Under the pieces are notes generated by a model. It had not been told where the DNA came from, made no database searches, and saw nothing but the letters and a program-made list of their open reading frames with translations. From Davidsoniella eucalypti (taxonomy: Eukaryota; Ascomycota; Sordariomycetes; Microascales; Ceratocystidaceae), in NCBI GenBank assembly GCA_004009845.1, contig RMBW01000052.1:124001-188000 (forward strand): a DNA stretch of 64,000 bases. Reading direction: 5' to 3'. Position numbers and translations under genes: made by a program. This document shows, piece by piece, positions 55,077 to 64,000 of the stretch (position 1 is its first letter; the number at the start of each line of letters is the position of its first letter).

Positions 55077-56381
55077 GTTTCCAGGACAGGACAGGAACGT
55101 CTGGGTCTCTCGGAGCGCCTAAGAGCAAGGCCCAAGAAACAAAACAAAGCAGGCCGGAAGCTAACTAGGACAAGGAGCGACTTAGCCTACATATGCTAGC
55201 ACTAGTTTTGCTAGAATTCCCCTTGCTACCTAAATTAACTTGGCACTAAGTCGTTCGAATTATGTACTAGCCTAGTCCCTGAATCGGTTTTGCTCTCATG
55301 GCAAGGCTTTATTTCTTTTTTTTTCTTTTTCCTGTTTCTGGCGCGTGTTCTAACCACTTAGACGACTTTGGCCTTCTTCTGAGGTATTAAATTAGATTTG
55401 AGAGTCCAAGGACCCTTGTTTCCAAGGTGTCTTACTAACAGGTCTTATTGAGAAAGGAAAACAAAATAGTGGCAATAATGGACGTAAGCTAGGGGGGAGG
55501 GAGCATTTCTGGAACCGAGAAAAATGTGACGTGAAAGGACGGGCTAAACCCAAGCAAATCTGATATCAGTAGTCGGACCTTGAAAAAAAAAAAAAAATTA
55601 TATATATAATATAATATAAAAGTAAAAGGTTGACGGCATAGGACTTCCAAAGCAAGACTTCCAATTAAGATGATCGAGATGTCGAGAAAGCAAAAGCCAG
55701 GATCGAAAATGCAATGATAGAGCCGGTTTTGGTGACAACAGTGGCCTGGAGCTTGGATAGTTTGGAAGTGCTGCAGGGAGTGTCAAGAACCGCTGTCAAG
55801 GAGATAGGAGCACACAGTGATCAAACATCTGATACCCAAGTGACTTGCTCTTGCGATCAAGCGGGAGGTCTTAGAGCCTCCAGGAATGTTCGGCTTGTCT
55901 TGTCTGTTGACTAAGAATACACGTGCCAGGCCGGTGGCTGCATGTGTATCTGTATGAATATTTGTATACGTGGAATAGTTGCGTTGGAAGGGGGTCTTAG
56001 ACTATGCATACAAGCATATAACTCCGTTTGTATGTATATATACGTGCGTAAAGCTATTGACTGTGAAGAGCCGGTTAGATCTAGGTCAAGGTTGGAATTC
56101 CTTTACTCTTCTATAGCGGTTGGTTAGAGCTCTCGGACTCAGGCCTGCATGTTGAACCAGGTCAGAACGCTTTAGCCATCACAACTCTGCATGTAGATGT
56201 CGACTCACTGTATTCTCAATGCCAGCTCAAGTGTCTGGGTATGCTTCGTTCTTTGCCAGGTTGCCCGTCGGAGAAATAGACTCAAACAACAGGGAAAAAC
56301 ACATGTAAGAGGCAGACAAGACCAGTAGCAAAATCCACCATGACTACCGATTAGCATGTATGTACAGGTACAATCTAGCTC

Positions 56382-56690
56382 TCAGAGAGTCTTGTCGACC
56401 ATAGCTCGGTCAGACATCGACGAGGCTGCAGCGAGAAGACGCTCAGATGCCGCTTGGTGTCGTGCTCTTTGTCTCTTTCGATCCCGGACCTTGGGTTCTA
56501 TGCAGTCGAGCCGCTCAAAGTGACCCTCTGGAACAAACAAGCGGCCTTGTTTTTTGCTGCAATCGACTGTTATTATTTCGTATGGAGATATCGAGTGCAA
56601 CGCAGCAGTAAAGAAAAAGAATGTCGGTAAATCGATGATCTGGTTGATCTTTTTTGTCTTGGTGGTAGGCGTGGAAAAATAAAGGCACAT
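56382..56690 (-). CDS. Possible small protein, unsupported by homology
   Basis: A 102-codon frame opening at an ATG on the minus strand. The second half (GRLFVPEGHFERLDCIEP, then a run rich in Arg, Ala and Ser) looks coding in composition; the first half is hydrophobic and less so, and could be an intron ending TTGCAG. No family recognised. It may be the last exon of an unrecognised gene or chance. Confidence 0.25.
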   Translation of the reverse strand: MCLYFSTPTTKTKKINQIIDLPTFFFFTAALHSISPYEIITVDCSKKQGRLFVPEGHFERLDCIEPKVRDRKRQRARHQAASERLLAAASSMSDRAMVDKTL

Positions 56691-57366
56691 ATGTATGATG
56701 ACAGAAACAACAAAAAAGAAGAAGAAAAAGAAAAACTATAAAGACGAAACGAAACGGACGGGAAGAAAGAGCAGGTGAGAACATCAAAAACACCAAGAAA
56801 TAAATACACAAACAGCCTGTTCGGGCGATCTGCGTATTCAGTTCGGTTCAGCTTTAGGCGCCAGTTTGGTCTCCAATTCAGCAGGCGCGACTGTCAGAAA
56901 AATCACTGTGCAAGCTGTTCTCAGTGTTGATCTTGCCACTGTTGTCTCGTGCTATATTTACATATGTCATCCGGAAACTACGACTTTTGTCTCCATCTAC
57001 GAGAGAAAACGATGTGATTTGATATACAGCCCAAATGCGGACTTGATATTTTGCAGCACAATGCTATTTAAATCACACAGTCTATAGGAGAATGACAAAA
57101 GGCCCTACAACAATAATTCGGGGAAAATATATTCTCCAACAGTTGATTACCTTCACTTGGGCTCTTAGTAAGTGATCACCTGATGACTACTCACACAAAT
57201 AACAAATACAATTGATCCGTTTTTGTACAACATTGTGCTTCTCTCCTCTTCAGCCTTTTCTCCTTTCCACACAACAATCATCACAAACATTTCTGCTTAC
57301 ATTCCGCCACACTTTCACTTTTATTTCACCTATGCTGTTTGCCATACGACCTTCACATCTCTCAAA

Positions 57367-57660
57367 ATGTCTCAAGACGGCGAAATTGCAAAGATACGCC
57401 AACTCGCGTCGATAGCGAAGAAGCAATCATAGCGAAAGAGGACCGCCGTCGAAGATTCAATGTTGCCCGATGGCAAGTATATCATGACGACGTAGATCGT
57501 AGCTATGACTAGAAACCACCAGAGGTCGCACTCAAACTTCGTGTTGGTCCAGGTTACCCTTCCAACAGCTGAAGATATCCACAGACTTCTAAATCTTGAC
57601 TTCCCTTTGAAACAAATGAGTCGACGGTACTTGTATTCGTCAGATACTTATCACCAATAG
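57367..57660 (+). pseudogene. Small gene, probably frameshifted
   Basis: ATG 57367 in good context (TCAAAATG), after a CT-rich leader, opens MSQDGEIAKIRQLASIAKKQ and stops within 22 codons. Two bases out of frame the sequence continues as EEAIIAKEDRRRRFNVARWQ, up to a clean 46-base intron (57477-57522, GTATAT donor, CTATGAC branch, CCACCAG acceptor). It then keeps frame into RSHSNFVLVQVTLPTAEDIH and on, ending at TAG 57658-57660. The abrupt frame change near 57410-57430 looks like an indel. A sequencing error or an undetected tiny intron are alternatives. No family recognised. Confidence 0.35.
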
Positions 57661-59316
57661 CACACGTATGATAAACATGATACTGTGACACCAGCATTAT
57701 CTCCTATCCGCTATTGTAGAAACGACTTGCGAAGGGTTCTGTGCAAATCAAAGCTATAAAGAAAGTGTTTTAGCGGCTTTGATATATCTGACATTTGATA
57801 GATGACGTACGAGGAGTTTCAAATATACAGGGTTTGATTTAAATTTAACCCTAGTGCACGTATGGTATTTTCCGTATCAATCACAAAGAAAAGTATTGCA
57901 CCATAGAGTTACTAATGTGTGATGAAATAGCTATGAGAACTGTTCATTGTTACAATAATATGGGGTAACTTTTCAAGAGAAGACACATGCATTAGTTAGC
58001 TAGTGAGTTAGTGGCAAATAAAGGCCTTGCTAAAGCTAGTTGTAGTTATACTCTATAATCCTATAGAGCCCAGAGGTCGCCCTAAGATATTCAGAAGCTA
58101 CTGTGCTGTGCTATGGTTATTGCTATAATATTGTCTGTACCAGTTCTAGCTTTCCTCGACCGACTTGGCCGATTGAAAATTGAGAAAGTAAGACTGCACT
58201 GTCATATCTAGACATAAATTGACGATATGTTTGGTGCTATTATGTCGTGATTTTCAGGCTTCGCTTCACAACAAACCTGGAATGTCTTCAGTGAATGTAA
58301 CCATTTTCATTTTTTTTTTTCCAACCCTGGCGTCTCAGCCTTGTTGCCTGTATATTGAAGTTAAAACAAAAGAGGCGAGCTTTTGTTGCCTCTACTTTTT
58401 TGGTCTGCCCTGAAGAATGAGCTATTTTTCCCAGGCTAGCCTAGATTATCTGTCCTGTTATCGAACCAAACCGGCATGGTGGCCTTTTGGTTGTCTGTCG
58501 TGCTATCGCTATCGCCTATCGCCACCTGTAGTCGCCCACTGTATTACACACTGAATGCGCACTGATGCAGAACCTGCGACACTGCTAGACTCACTGAGAG
58601 CGTCTTAACTGCAACTTGGTCTAGTTCAGTTCAGCCCACCATTGCACTACACCAAGCCCGTCTCTGACCAACTATTGCCGCCTCCATTGATTCTCGTCTA
58701 TCCATCATAGGAATCTGCCCTAATCTTCAAGCAATCTATCCATCCTCGCCACAACCCCGCCGCCTGATTTTCTGATTCTGATTCAGACCTCGCGTTAATT
58801 AATCTTACGATCGCAATTCGGCCTCTGGTGTAGGCTATCCCGTCTTCTCTAGCCTCTCTCTCTTCTCTCGATTTTACGGGCCGGCTATCGATTGACGCTG
58901 GCTGATTTCGTCGCCCATTGATTGGGATACAACCAAACCATCGATTCTCAATCCTCGATTGGCTGACGTATCAGAAAAACAGAAAAAAGTAAAAAGTAAA
59001 TGGACACAGATCCACGGCTACAGTCATTCTCTTTCCTCTTTCTGCGTCTTGCATCATTGCCGTCCTCATATTCGTATCCATATTCATATCCAGGCCCAGA
59101 CCAGACTAGTCCAGCTTCCGCCTTGTCAACCGCCACCTTTGCCGTCACGCCCGAAACCCTGTCTACAGTGTGCCCAAGGCCGCTTCATCACCTGCTTCGC
59201 CTCCCGCATCGCATCCCCGATCTGATACTCCTCGAGCCGGACCCTACACTGTGTCGCTCTGCAAACCCTATCTGCAGCCTCCGCCTCCCGATTGACCGAC
59301 CCGCCAGTATCTCTAT

Positions 59317-61487
59317 ATGATGTATGGACAGACCCGATCCACGGCCCGGCCTGGTGGCGGCCAGAATGTCTACAACTTCCAGCCGTTTAACAACCACCAG
59401 CAGTCCCAGGCCCACGGCCACACGCCGCACCACCCGCAAGCCGATCCGAATGTCCACGCCAATGGCAACGGAAACCTGTCTAACGGCGCCCTGCTTAACC
59501 ATAACCACCATGCCGCCTACGGCCCCAACGTGCTCCAGGGCGCGCAACACTTTGTTAACCCCGCCCTCCAGAACGGCCACGGCGTGCGGGCTGCCAATCA
59601 GCCTCAGCACATGACCGAGCACTGGGCAGAGCAGCTTCGCCTACACAAGGAGTCCGAACGTGCCAACGCGACCATGACCGAGCAGCACCAACCGCACTAC
59701 TATGCCCGTCTACGAGCCACCGAAAACAAGGGCATCGGAGGCCCTCCCCCCATGCCCAACGGCGGCAAGCCGGGCGATGACACCGATGACTTGAGACGAC
59801 CACTCGCCGTCGAGAAATCTACAAAACGCCAGGACTGGAACAACCTAGACCTCAGTGGCCAGGGGCTGCGGAACTTGGCTCCTGCGCTCTTCCAGTACGA
59901 CTTCTTGCAGGAACTCTTCATTGCCTCGAACAAGATCAGTGTCTTGCCTGTGTCGATTGGCCGCCTACGCCAATTGCGTTGGCTCGATGCGTCGCACAAC
60001 CAACTCACTGGCCTGCCTGTCGAGCTGGGAATGTGCACATATCTTAAGAAACTGCTGTTATTCGACAACCATATTAGAGATATCCCGAGCGAGCTGGGAT
60101 CGCTGCACCAGCTAGAAGTACTTGGCATTGAGGGCAACCCTCTGCTCCCCGAATACAAACAGATCATCATGGAAAAGGGAACCAATGCCCTGGTCACCTC
60201 GCTGCGTGAGAATATGCCCAGTAAGTCAAACCATCGTCTGTACTTGAAAGCAAACATACTAACTAGACCTGCCAAAAAGTTCCGCCGCCGCCTCCGACCC
60301 GCAACATGATCACGATCCAAGAAGATGTGTCGCCTAGTCTTGAACGCCTCAAGGTATTCACCTGGAACGTACTCTGCGACAAGTATGCCACCGCTTCCAC
60401 ATACGGATACACCCCCAGCAATGCCCTATCATGGGAGTACCGCAAACAAGTCATCTTCGAGGAGATCGAGGCCCACGACGCCGACTTCCTGAGTCTTCAG
60501 GAGATATCTACCGAGGCTTTCAAGGAAGACTTTAGCCCTCACCTGGCCCAGTTCGACTACAAGGGCGTCCAATGGCCCAAGTCTCGTGCCAAGACGATGA
60601 GCGAGCGTGATGCCTTGACTGTCGATGGTTGTGCCGTCTTCTGGAAAAACAGCAAGTTTATCCTCCTGGACAAGCAACTTATTGAGTTCGCTAGCATTGC
60701 CATCAATCGCCCCGATATGAAGAACCAGCATGACGTCTTCAACCGTGTCATGCCCCGCGACAACATTGCCGTGATTTGCTTCCTAGAGAGCCGAGTTACC
60801 GGTGCTCGCTTCATTCTGGTCAATGTCCATCTCACGTGGGATTCTGCTTTAGCCGATGTGAAAACCATCCAGACCGGTATCATGATGGAGCACGTCACCA
60901 AGCTGGCCGAGAAATACGCTAGATGGCCTGCCCTCAAGGACAAGAAGCAAATAGTTGTTCCCAAGTCTGACGATCCATCTGATCCTCAGCCACAACCCCC
61001 GGTCGAGCCAGCTCCTAGCCAGGAATACCGCAACAACACTGATATCCCCCTCATTGTTTGCGGTGATTTCAACTCGCAAGTAGATAGTTCGGTGTATGAG
61101 TTGTTGAGCATGGGTCGTGTGCCACCTGATCACGAGGAAATCAACAAGTACCAATACGGTAGCTTCACACGTGTAGGTATCGAGCATCCCTTCTCGTTAC
61201 GCGATGCCTACACTCATCTCAAGGGCACGCCGGACGAATATGCCTTCACCAACTATACTCCTGGATTTGCGGATGTGATTGATTATCTGTGGTATAGCAC
61301 AAACACTTTAGAGGTAGTGGAATTACTTGGTCCCCCAGATCGGTCGGCCTTGACTCGTATTCCTGCCTTCCCTACGTACCATTTCCCAGCTGATCATATA
61401 CATATCATGTCAGAGTTTGTTGTCAAGGCACGCAAGGATAAGAAGCTCCATACGGACAATGATTTTGGTTCTTCTTCGCGGAACTAA
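59317..61487 (+). CDS. CCR4: CCR4 deadenylase (CCR4-NOT catalytic subunit)
   Basis: Two exons, 59317-60220 and 60280-61487 (59-base intron, GTAAGT donor, CTAACT branch, AAAAG acceptor), encode 703 residues starting MMYGQTRST. CCR4 removes poly(A) tails in the cytoplasm. Layout: Asn/Gln/His-rich N-terminus to about 150; leucine-rich repeats about 170-290 (LDLSGQGLRNLAPALFQYDF), which bind CAF1/POP2; Pro stretch at the splice; then the exonuclease-endonuclease-phosphatase domain. Catalytic blocks present are FTWNVLCDKYA, FLSLQEIS, VNVHLTWDSA, VCGDFNSQ, FADVIDYLWYS and FPADHIHIMSEF (Asp and His kept where many relatives have SDH). The short acidic insert DDPSDPQPQPP is typical of variable loops in fungal homologues. 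Confidence 0.96.
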
Positions 61488-62178
61488 AAAAAAAATTGAA
61501 CCTTTTTTTTTTTTCTATGTTTGTCATCGTATTGCTTTTTGTTTTTTCTGGTTTTTTATTTGTTTCTTGGGCTTGCTTTTTGTCTTAGTTTTCAATTTTC
61601 CATGTCGGTGTGTACGTACTGCATTTTCATGTTGCTTTGTTCCTATCTGGCTTCATTTGGTTTACTTTTTTCGTTTTGTTTTGTTCTTTTCTTCTCTGCT
61701 TTGGGTTATTTGCTTCATTTTTATTTGTACAGTTAGATCATGTCTGTCACGACGGCTCTCTCTCTCTCTCTCCCTTCCTCATATCCTCTTATCTTTTTTC
61801 CAAACCTTCTTCTTTCAATGTCACTATCGTATCTCACTCCTTCTTTTTCCTATTTTTTTCTTCTTAACACTTTGTCTTCTCCTATGTCTTATCTTGTATC
61901 AACGTGACCAAGCATCATCTCTTTCTGAAATAGAAGGCGTATAGCGGATTGCTAGTTCTACCCTGAATTTATGTTGTTTCTTCGGTGTGCGGAATGCTTT
62001 TGTATCTTCTTATAATGCAATTATCAGACTTTCTAACCCTTCCCCTCTTCTATCTTACAGTGATTTTGTGACATCATTCATGGCCAATACTAACTAGCTG
62101 ACCTTTCTTAGCCACCGCCCCGGAGCTTCTGTGCGCTCTTAGTGGTCGATAATACACCATTAAACAGCACTTCTCCAC
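61488..62178. other. 3' region of CCR4 and left flank of the LINE
   Basis: Very T-rich from 61497 to about 61900, as expected of the CCR4 3' untranslated region; open frames there encode only Phe/Leu/Ser. The LINE remnant begins abruptly somewhere near 62165-62179. Confidence 0.5.
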
Positions 62179-63414
62179 ATGCTCGCAAATCTGCCTCCAG
62201 TGCAGATTCTCCTAGACTATGCAGTCAAAAGGGAAGCCGTTAGATGGTATCAACTAGACCCAATGCACCCACTCATGAGAGGAGTCATCCTAAGATCGGG
62301 AGCGGTCAGACAGGCCCTCCCCCACATCAGGGATTTACTGAGCAGCCTTGGGAGATCTATTGTTGCATACGGAACTTTCGACCCAGTTCCAGCCACAGCA
62401 GACACCCCACCACCAGAAGCCATTCTGGTGGGCCTAGACAAAGCAGCAGCCGCAGCAAGACACCAACAACTACGACGAACGAGGCCACCTACTGATGTGT
62501 GGTTGTATACAGATGGGTCAAAGATGGAAAATGGATGGACAGGGGCAGGTTGGACCGCCTCACAGGGTACAAATCTCCTGCTCAAGGGAAACGAAAAGTG
62601 TGGCAGCATGAAGGAAGTCATAGACGCTGAAATCATAGCCATCTTACGAGGACTTGAAAACCTGGAGATGGCGTCCCTGAAGGACTGTGATACAGTCTGG
62701 CTTTGCCTGGACAATCAAGCGGCAATCACCCGCCTGACCAGCCCGAAGAATAAACCAGGCTCATCACAGGCTGAAGTGGACAGAGCACAAACCATCATCC
62801 AGGCCATTAAGACGAAGCGCCGGAACAGAAAGGTACACTGCATATGGGTACCTGGACATGAAGGTGTAGTTGGAAATGAAGAGGCGGACAAACTAGCCAA
62901 GGCAGCGGCAGTGAACCCACACCCGGGACAGTCTAGACAGGAACTCAGAATGTATGAAGACCCAGACATTTTCATGTCAGTCGCCAAAGCTAGGAGGAGG
63001 ATACATGAAGGACAACAAGAGGACTTTGAAAGGTGGTTTAGGAACCAGGCGGCCATTAGAGATAATGAAGAACGCAGAACCCTGGGTTTCCCCAATCTGA
63101 AGCGTTCAGCCGTACCAGGAGGACCGAGAAACATACAAGGAAAGGTTTTAGCCGCTCTATCTGGGCACGGCGATTTTAAGGACTACCATACCGTCCGAAA
63201 GCACGAGAATGCAGTCCTCACATGTGCCAGATGCGGAAGAGACAAAGATAGGACTCACTTATGGACCTGCCGAAGACGAACCAGACCTTGGAGTACCCGA
63301 TTCACCCTAAAGCTACTTGCCACGTTCAAGGGGAGACGGACGCTAGCCAAAGCTCTGATACGGGACGAAGAACAAGCCAACTATCAGGGCTACAGTCGTA
63401 CAATCACCTTGTAA
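62179..63414 (+). CDS. LINE ORF2 C-terminal fragment with RNase H domain
   Basis: A 411-codon frame that opens with an ATG created or kept at the truncation point; a stop lies in frame just upstream. Residues 1-40 (LPPVQILLDYAVKREAVRWY) match the linker after reverse transcriptase in Tad1-like elements. The RNase H domain (about 110-245) has all four acidic/His positions: Asp in WLYTDGSKMENG, Glu in EVIDAEIIAI, Asp in VWLCLDNQAAI, and His with Asp in WVPGHEGVVGNEEADKLAK. The C-terminal CARCGRDKDRTHLWTC (about 353-368) is the usual Cys/His motif. The final stop (TAA, 63412-63414) appears to be the natural end of ORF2. Expression as a free protein is possible but unproved. Confidence 0.85.
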   Translation: MLANLPPVQILLDYAVKREAVRWYQLDPMHPLMRGVILRSGAVRQALPHIRDLLSSLGRSIVAYGTFDPVPATADTPPPEAILVGLDKAAAAARHQQLRRTRPPTDVWLYTDGSKMENGWTGAGWTASQGTNLLLKGNEKCGSMKEVIDAEIIAILRGLENLEMASLKDCDTVWLCLDNQAAITRLTSPKNKPGSSQAEVDRAQTIIQAIKTKRRNRKVHCIWVPGHEGVVGNEEADKLAKAAAVNPHPGQSRQELRMYEDPDIFMSVAKARRRIHEGQQEDFERWFRNQAAIRDNEERRTLGFPNLKRSAVPGGPRNIQGKVLAALSGHGDFKDYHTVRKHENAVLTCARCGRDKDRTHLWTCRRRTRPWSTRFTLKLLATFKGRRTLAKALIRDEEQANYQGYSRTITL

Positions 63415-63660
63415 GACCTTCTGATGGAAAACTTTATACAGGGGTGGGGAAGGATGAGGATGTGAGGGACATGAAGCCCGGGAGCGGACGCCAGGTAACT
63501 GGATAGAGCTCGGTCTTTCATATCAGGCGTGAGGAAGAAGAAAATGGTGCTCAGAAAAATCGAGATACATGTACTCAGTGGGTTGACCCTGTGCTTGTAA
63601 ATGCTCGGACTCGAAAATGGTATTAGCTAAAAACTATGTAGATCCAAGAGGATAAATAGA

Positions 63661-63688
63661 ACAACAACAACAACAACAACAACAACAA
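63661..63688. repeat. (CAA)n tail of the LINE
   Basis: Nine perfect CAA units end the retroelement. LINE-type elements often terminate in short tandem repeats rather than poly(A). Confidence 0.85.
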
Positions 63689-63694
63689 TCAGTT

Positions 63695-63789
63695 GGGGCA
63701 ATGGCGCAGTTGGGAGCGCGTTAGACTGAAGCTCAACTTCAGTGGTTTCTGTTATCTAAAGGTCACTGGTTCAATCCCGGTTTGCCCCA
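63695..63789 (+). tRNA. tRNA-Phe (anticodon GAA) with intron
   Basis: Acceptor arm GGGGCAA (63695-63701) pairs with TTGCCCC (63782-63788), discriminator A at 63789. The anticodon stem TTAGA pairs with TCTAA and the loop CTGAAGA gives anticodon GAA. A 22-base intron (63732-63753) interrupts after position 37, the standard place. The T arm ACTGG/CCGGT with loop TTCAATC also serves as the internal B-box. It is transcribed by RNA polymerase III. Confidence 0.95.
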
Positions 63790-63819
63790 TACAAGAAGAT
63801 GTCATCTTCGGTCATTATC

Positions 63820-63824
63820 TTTTT
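63820..63824 (+). terminator. Probable Pol III terminator
   Basis: A five-T run 31 bases past the tRNA 3' end, the first run of four or more Ts downstream, fits a Pol III stop signal. A longer T run follows at about 63835. Confidence 0.5.
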
Positions 63825-64000
63825 GCTTTCGCAATTTTTTTTTGCTAGTGGAGTCATTTATTGGAGGACTATCAACATCATGCTGCTATATAGCCAAACT
63901 CTGTCTTTTGGAATAACCCTTGTTTGACACTTGTAACCCTACTTTCCATGTTACACATCTTTCTTTGTCACACCAGGTAAGCATCTCTTGTGTTGTAGAA

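Larger units (their letters stand above)
55077..59316. other. Long intergenic stretch between methyltransferase and CCR4
   Basis: About 4.2 kb. It contains two weak gene candidates (56382-56690 minus, and a broken-looking small gene at 57367-57660), listed separately. Otherwise AT-rich. From about 58480 the sequence becomes pyrimidine-rich and GC-richer, consistent with the promoter and long 5' leader of CCR4. Confidence 0.5.
62179..63688 (+). mobile_element. 5'-truncated non-LTR retrotransposon (Tad-like LINE)
   Basis: Only the end of ORF2 (RNase H and a Cys/His tail), a 3' untranslated stretch of about 245 bases and a (CAA)n tail remain; reverse transcriptase and endonuclease are missing. 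5' truncation and a simple-repeat 3' end are the usual marks of target-primed reverse transcription. The frame has no stop or frameshift, so the insertion looks recent. The element ends six bases before a tRNA-Phe gene. No clear target-site duplication was found by eye because the left boundary is uncertain. Confidence 0.85.

Noticed and set aside
61417..61944. 175-codon Phe/Leu/Ser-rich frame after CCR4
   Set aside because: Encoded by T-rich 3' untranslated DNA; composition explains the open frame.

Overview
The window is nuclear DNA of a filamentous ascomycete (Pezizomycotina). Evidence: short spliceosomal introns (mostly 46-130 bp) with GTANGT-like donors and CTRAC-like branch points; widely spaced genes on both strands; and a fungal gene set (acrB, GRR1/grrA-type F-box/LRR protein, CCR4, AIM18-like protein, HET-domain protein, mitochondrial ClpP, Tad-like LINE remnant). 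The species cannot be resolved by eye. Many coding sequences below are spliced: start/end give the whole span and the exon boundaries I read are in the evidence text.

Layout. 1-12233 is gene-poor: a TFIIH cyclin H gene, then three small unrecognised minus-strand genes, then about 4.4 kb of AT-rich DNA with a 17-unit AAAAAT array. 12234-15748 holds an accessory pair: a small secreted protein with a possible permuted papain-like His/Cys pattern, and a HET-domain protein. 16170-17037 is a decayed-looking gene. 17355-22060 holds an AIM18-like chalcone-isomerase-fold protein, a dithiol glutaredoxin with a possible mitochondrial/cytosolic dual start, and a bestrophin-family anion channel. About 5 kb without a gene follows, ending in two inverted repeats in front of RPS20.

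27174-31964 has ribosomal protein uS10 (RPS20), a BAG-domain Hsp70 co-chaperone with membrane anchor and ubiquitin-like domain, and ribosomal protein uL13 (RPL16). 35408-46649 holds GRR1/grrA with a long C-terminal extension, mitochondrial ClpP (19-nt microexon), a divergent conserved protein with a mitochondrial-type N-terminus, and acrB. Upstream of acrB lies a GC-rich island of nested hairpins. 49901-55076 holds a conserved protein with a basic N-terminus, a divergently transcribed LYRM5/ETFRF1-type LYR protein whose first intron is GC-AG, and a very long serine-rich SAM methyltransferase. 59317-61487 is the CCR4 deadenylase. The right end has a 5'-truncated LINE with an intact RNase H domain, whose (CAA)n tail stops six bases before an intron-containing tRNA-Phe(GAA) gene.

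How the genes relate: this is mostly housekeeping (transcription, translation, mRNA decay, ubiquitin ligation, mitochondrial proteostasis) with no co-regulated metabolic cluster. The genes with mitochondrial-type N-termini or mitochondrial families (AIM18-like, glutaredoxin, ClpP, the 41040 gene, the 50940 gene, the LYR protein) include two divergent pairs sharing a promoter region. I found no large unknown multi-gene system. The most novel-looking items are the secreted His/His/Cys protein, the hairpin island near 48.1 kb, the GC-AG intron, the in-frame TAG gene near 5.7 kb, and the LINE/tRNA junction.
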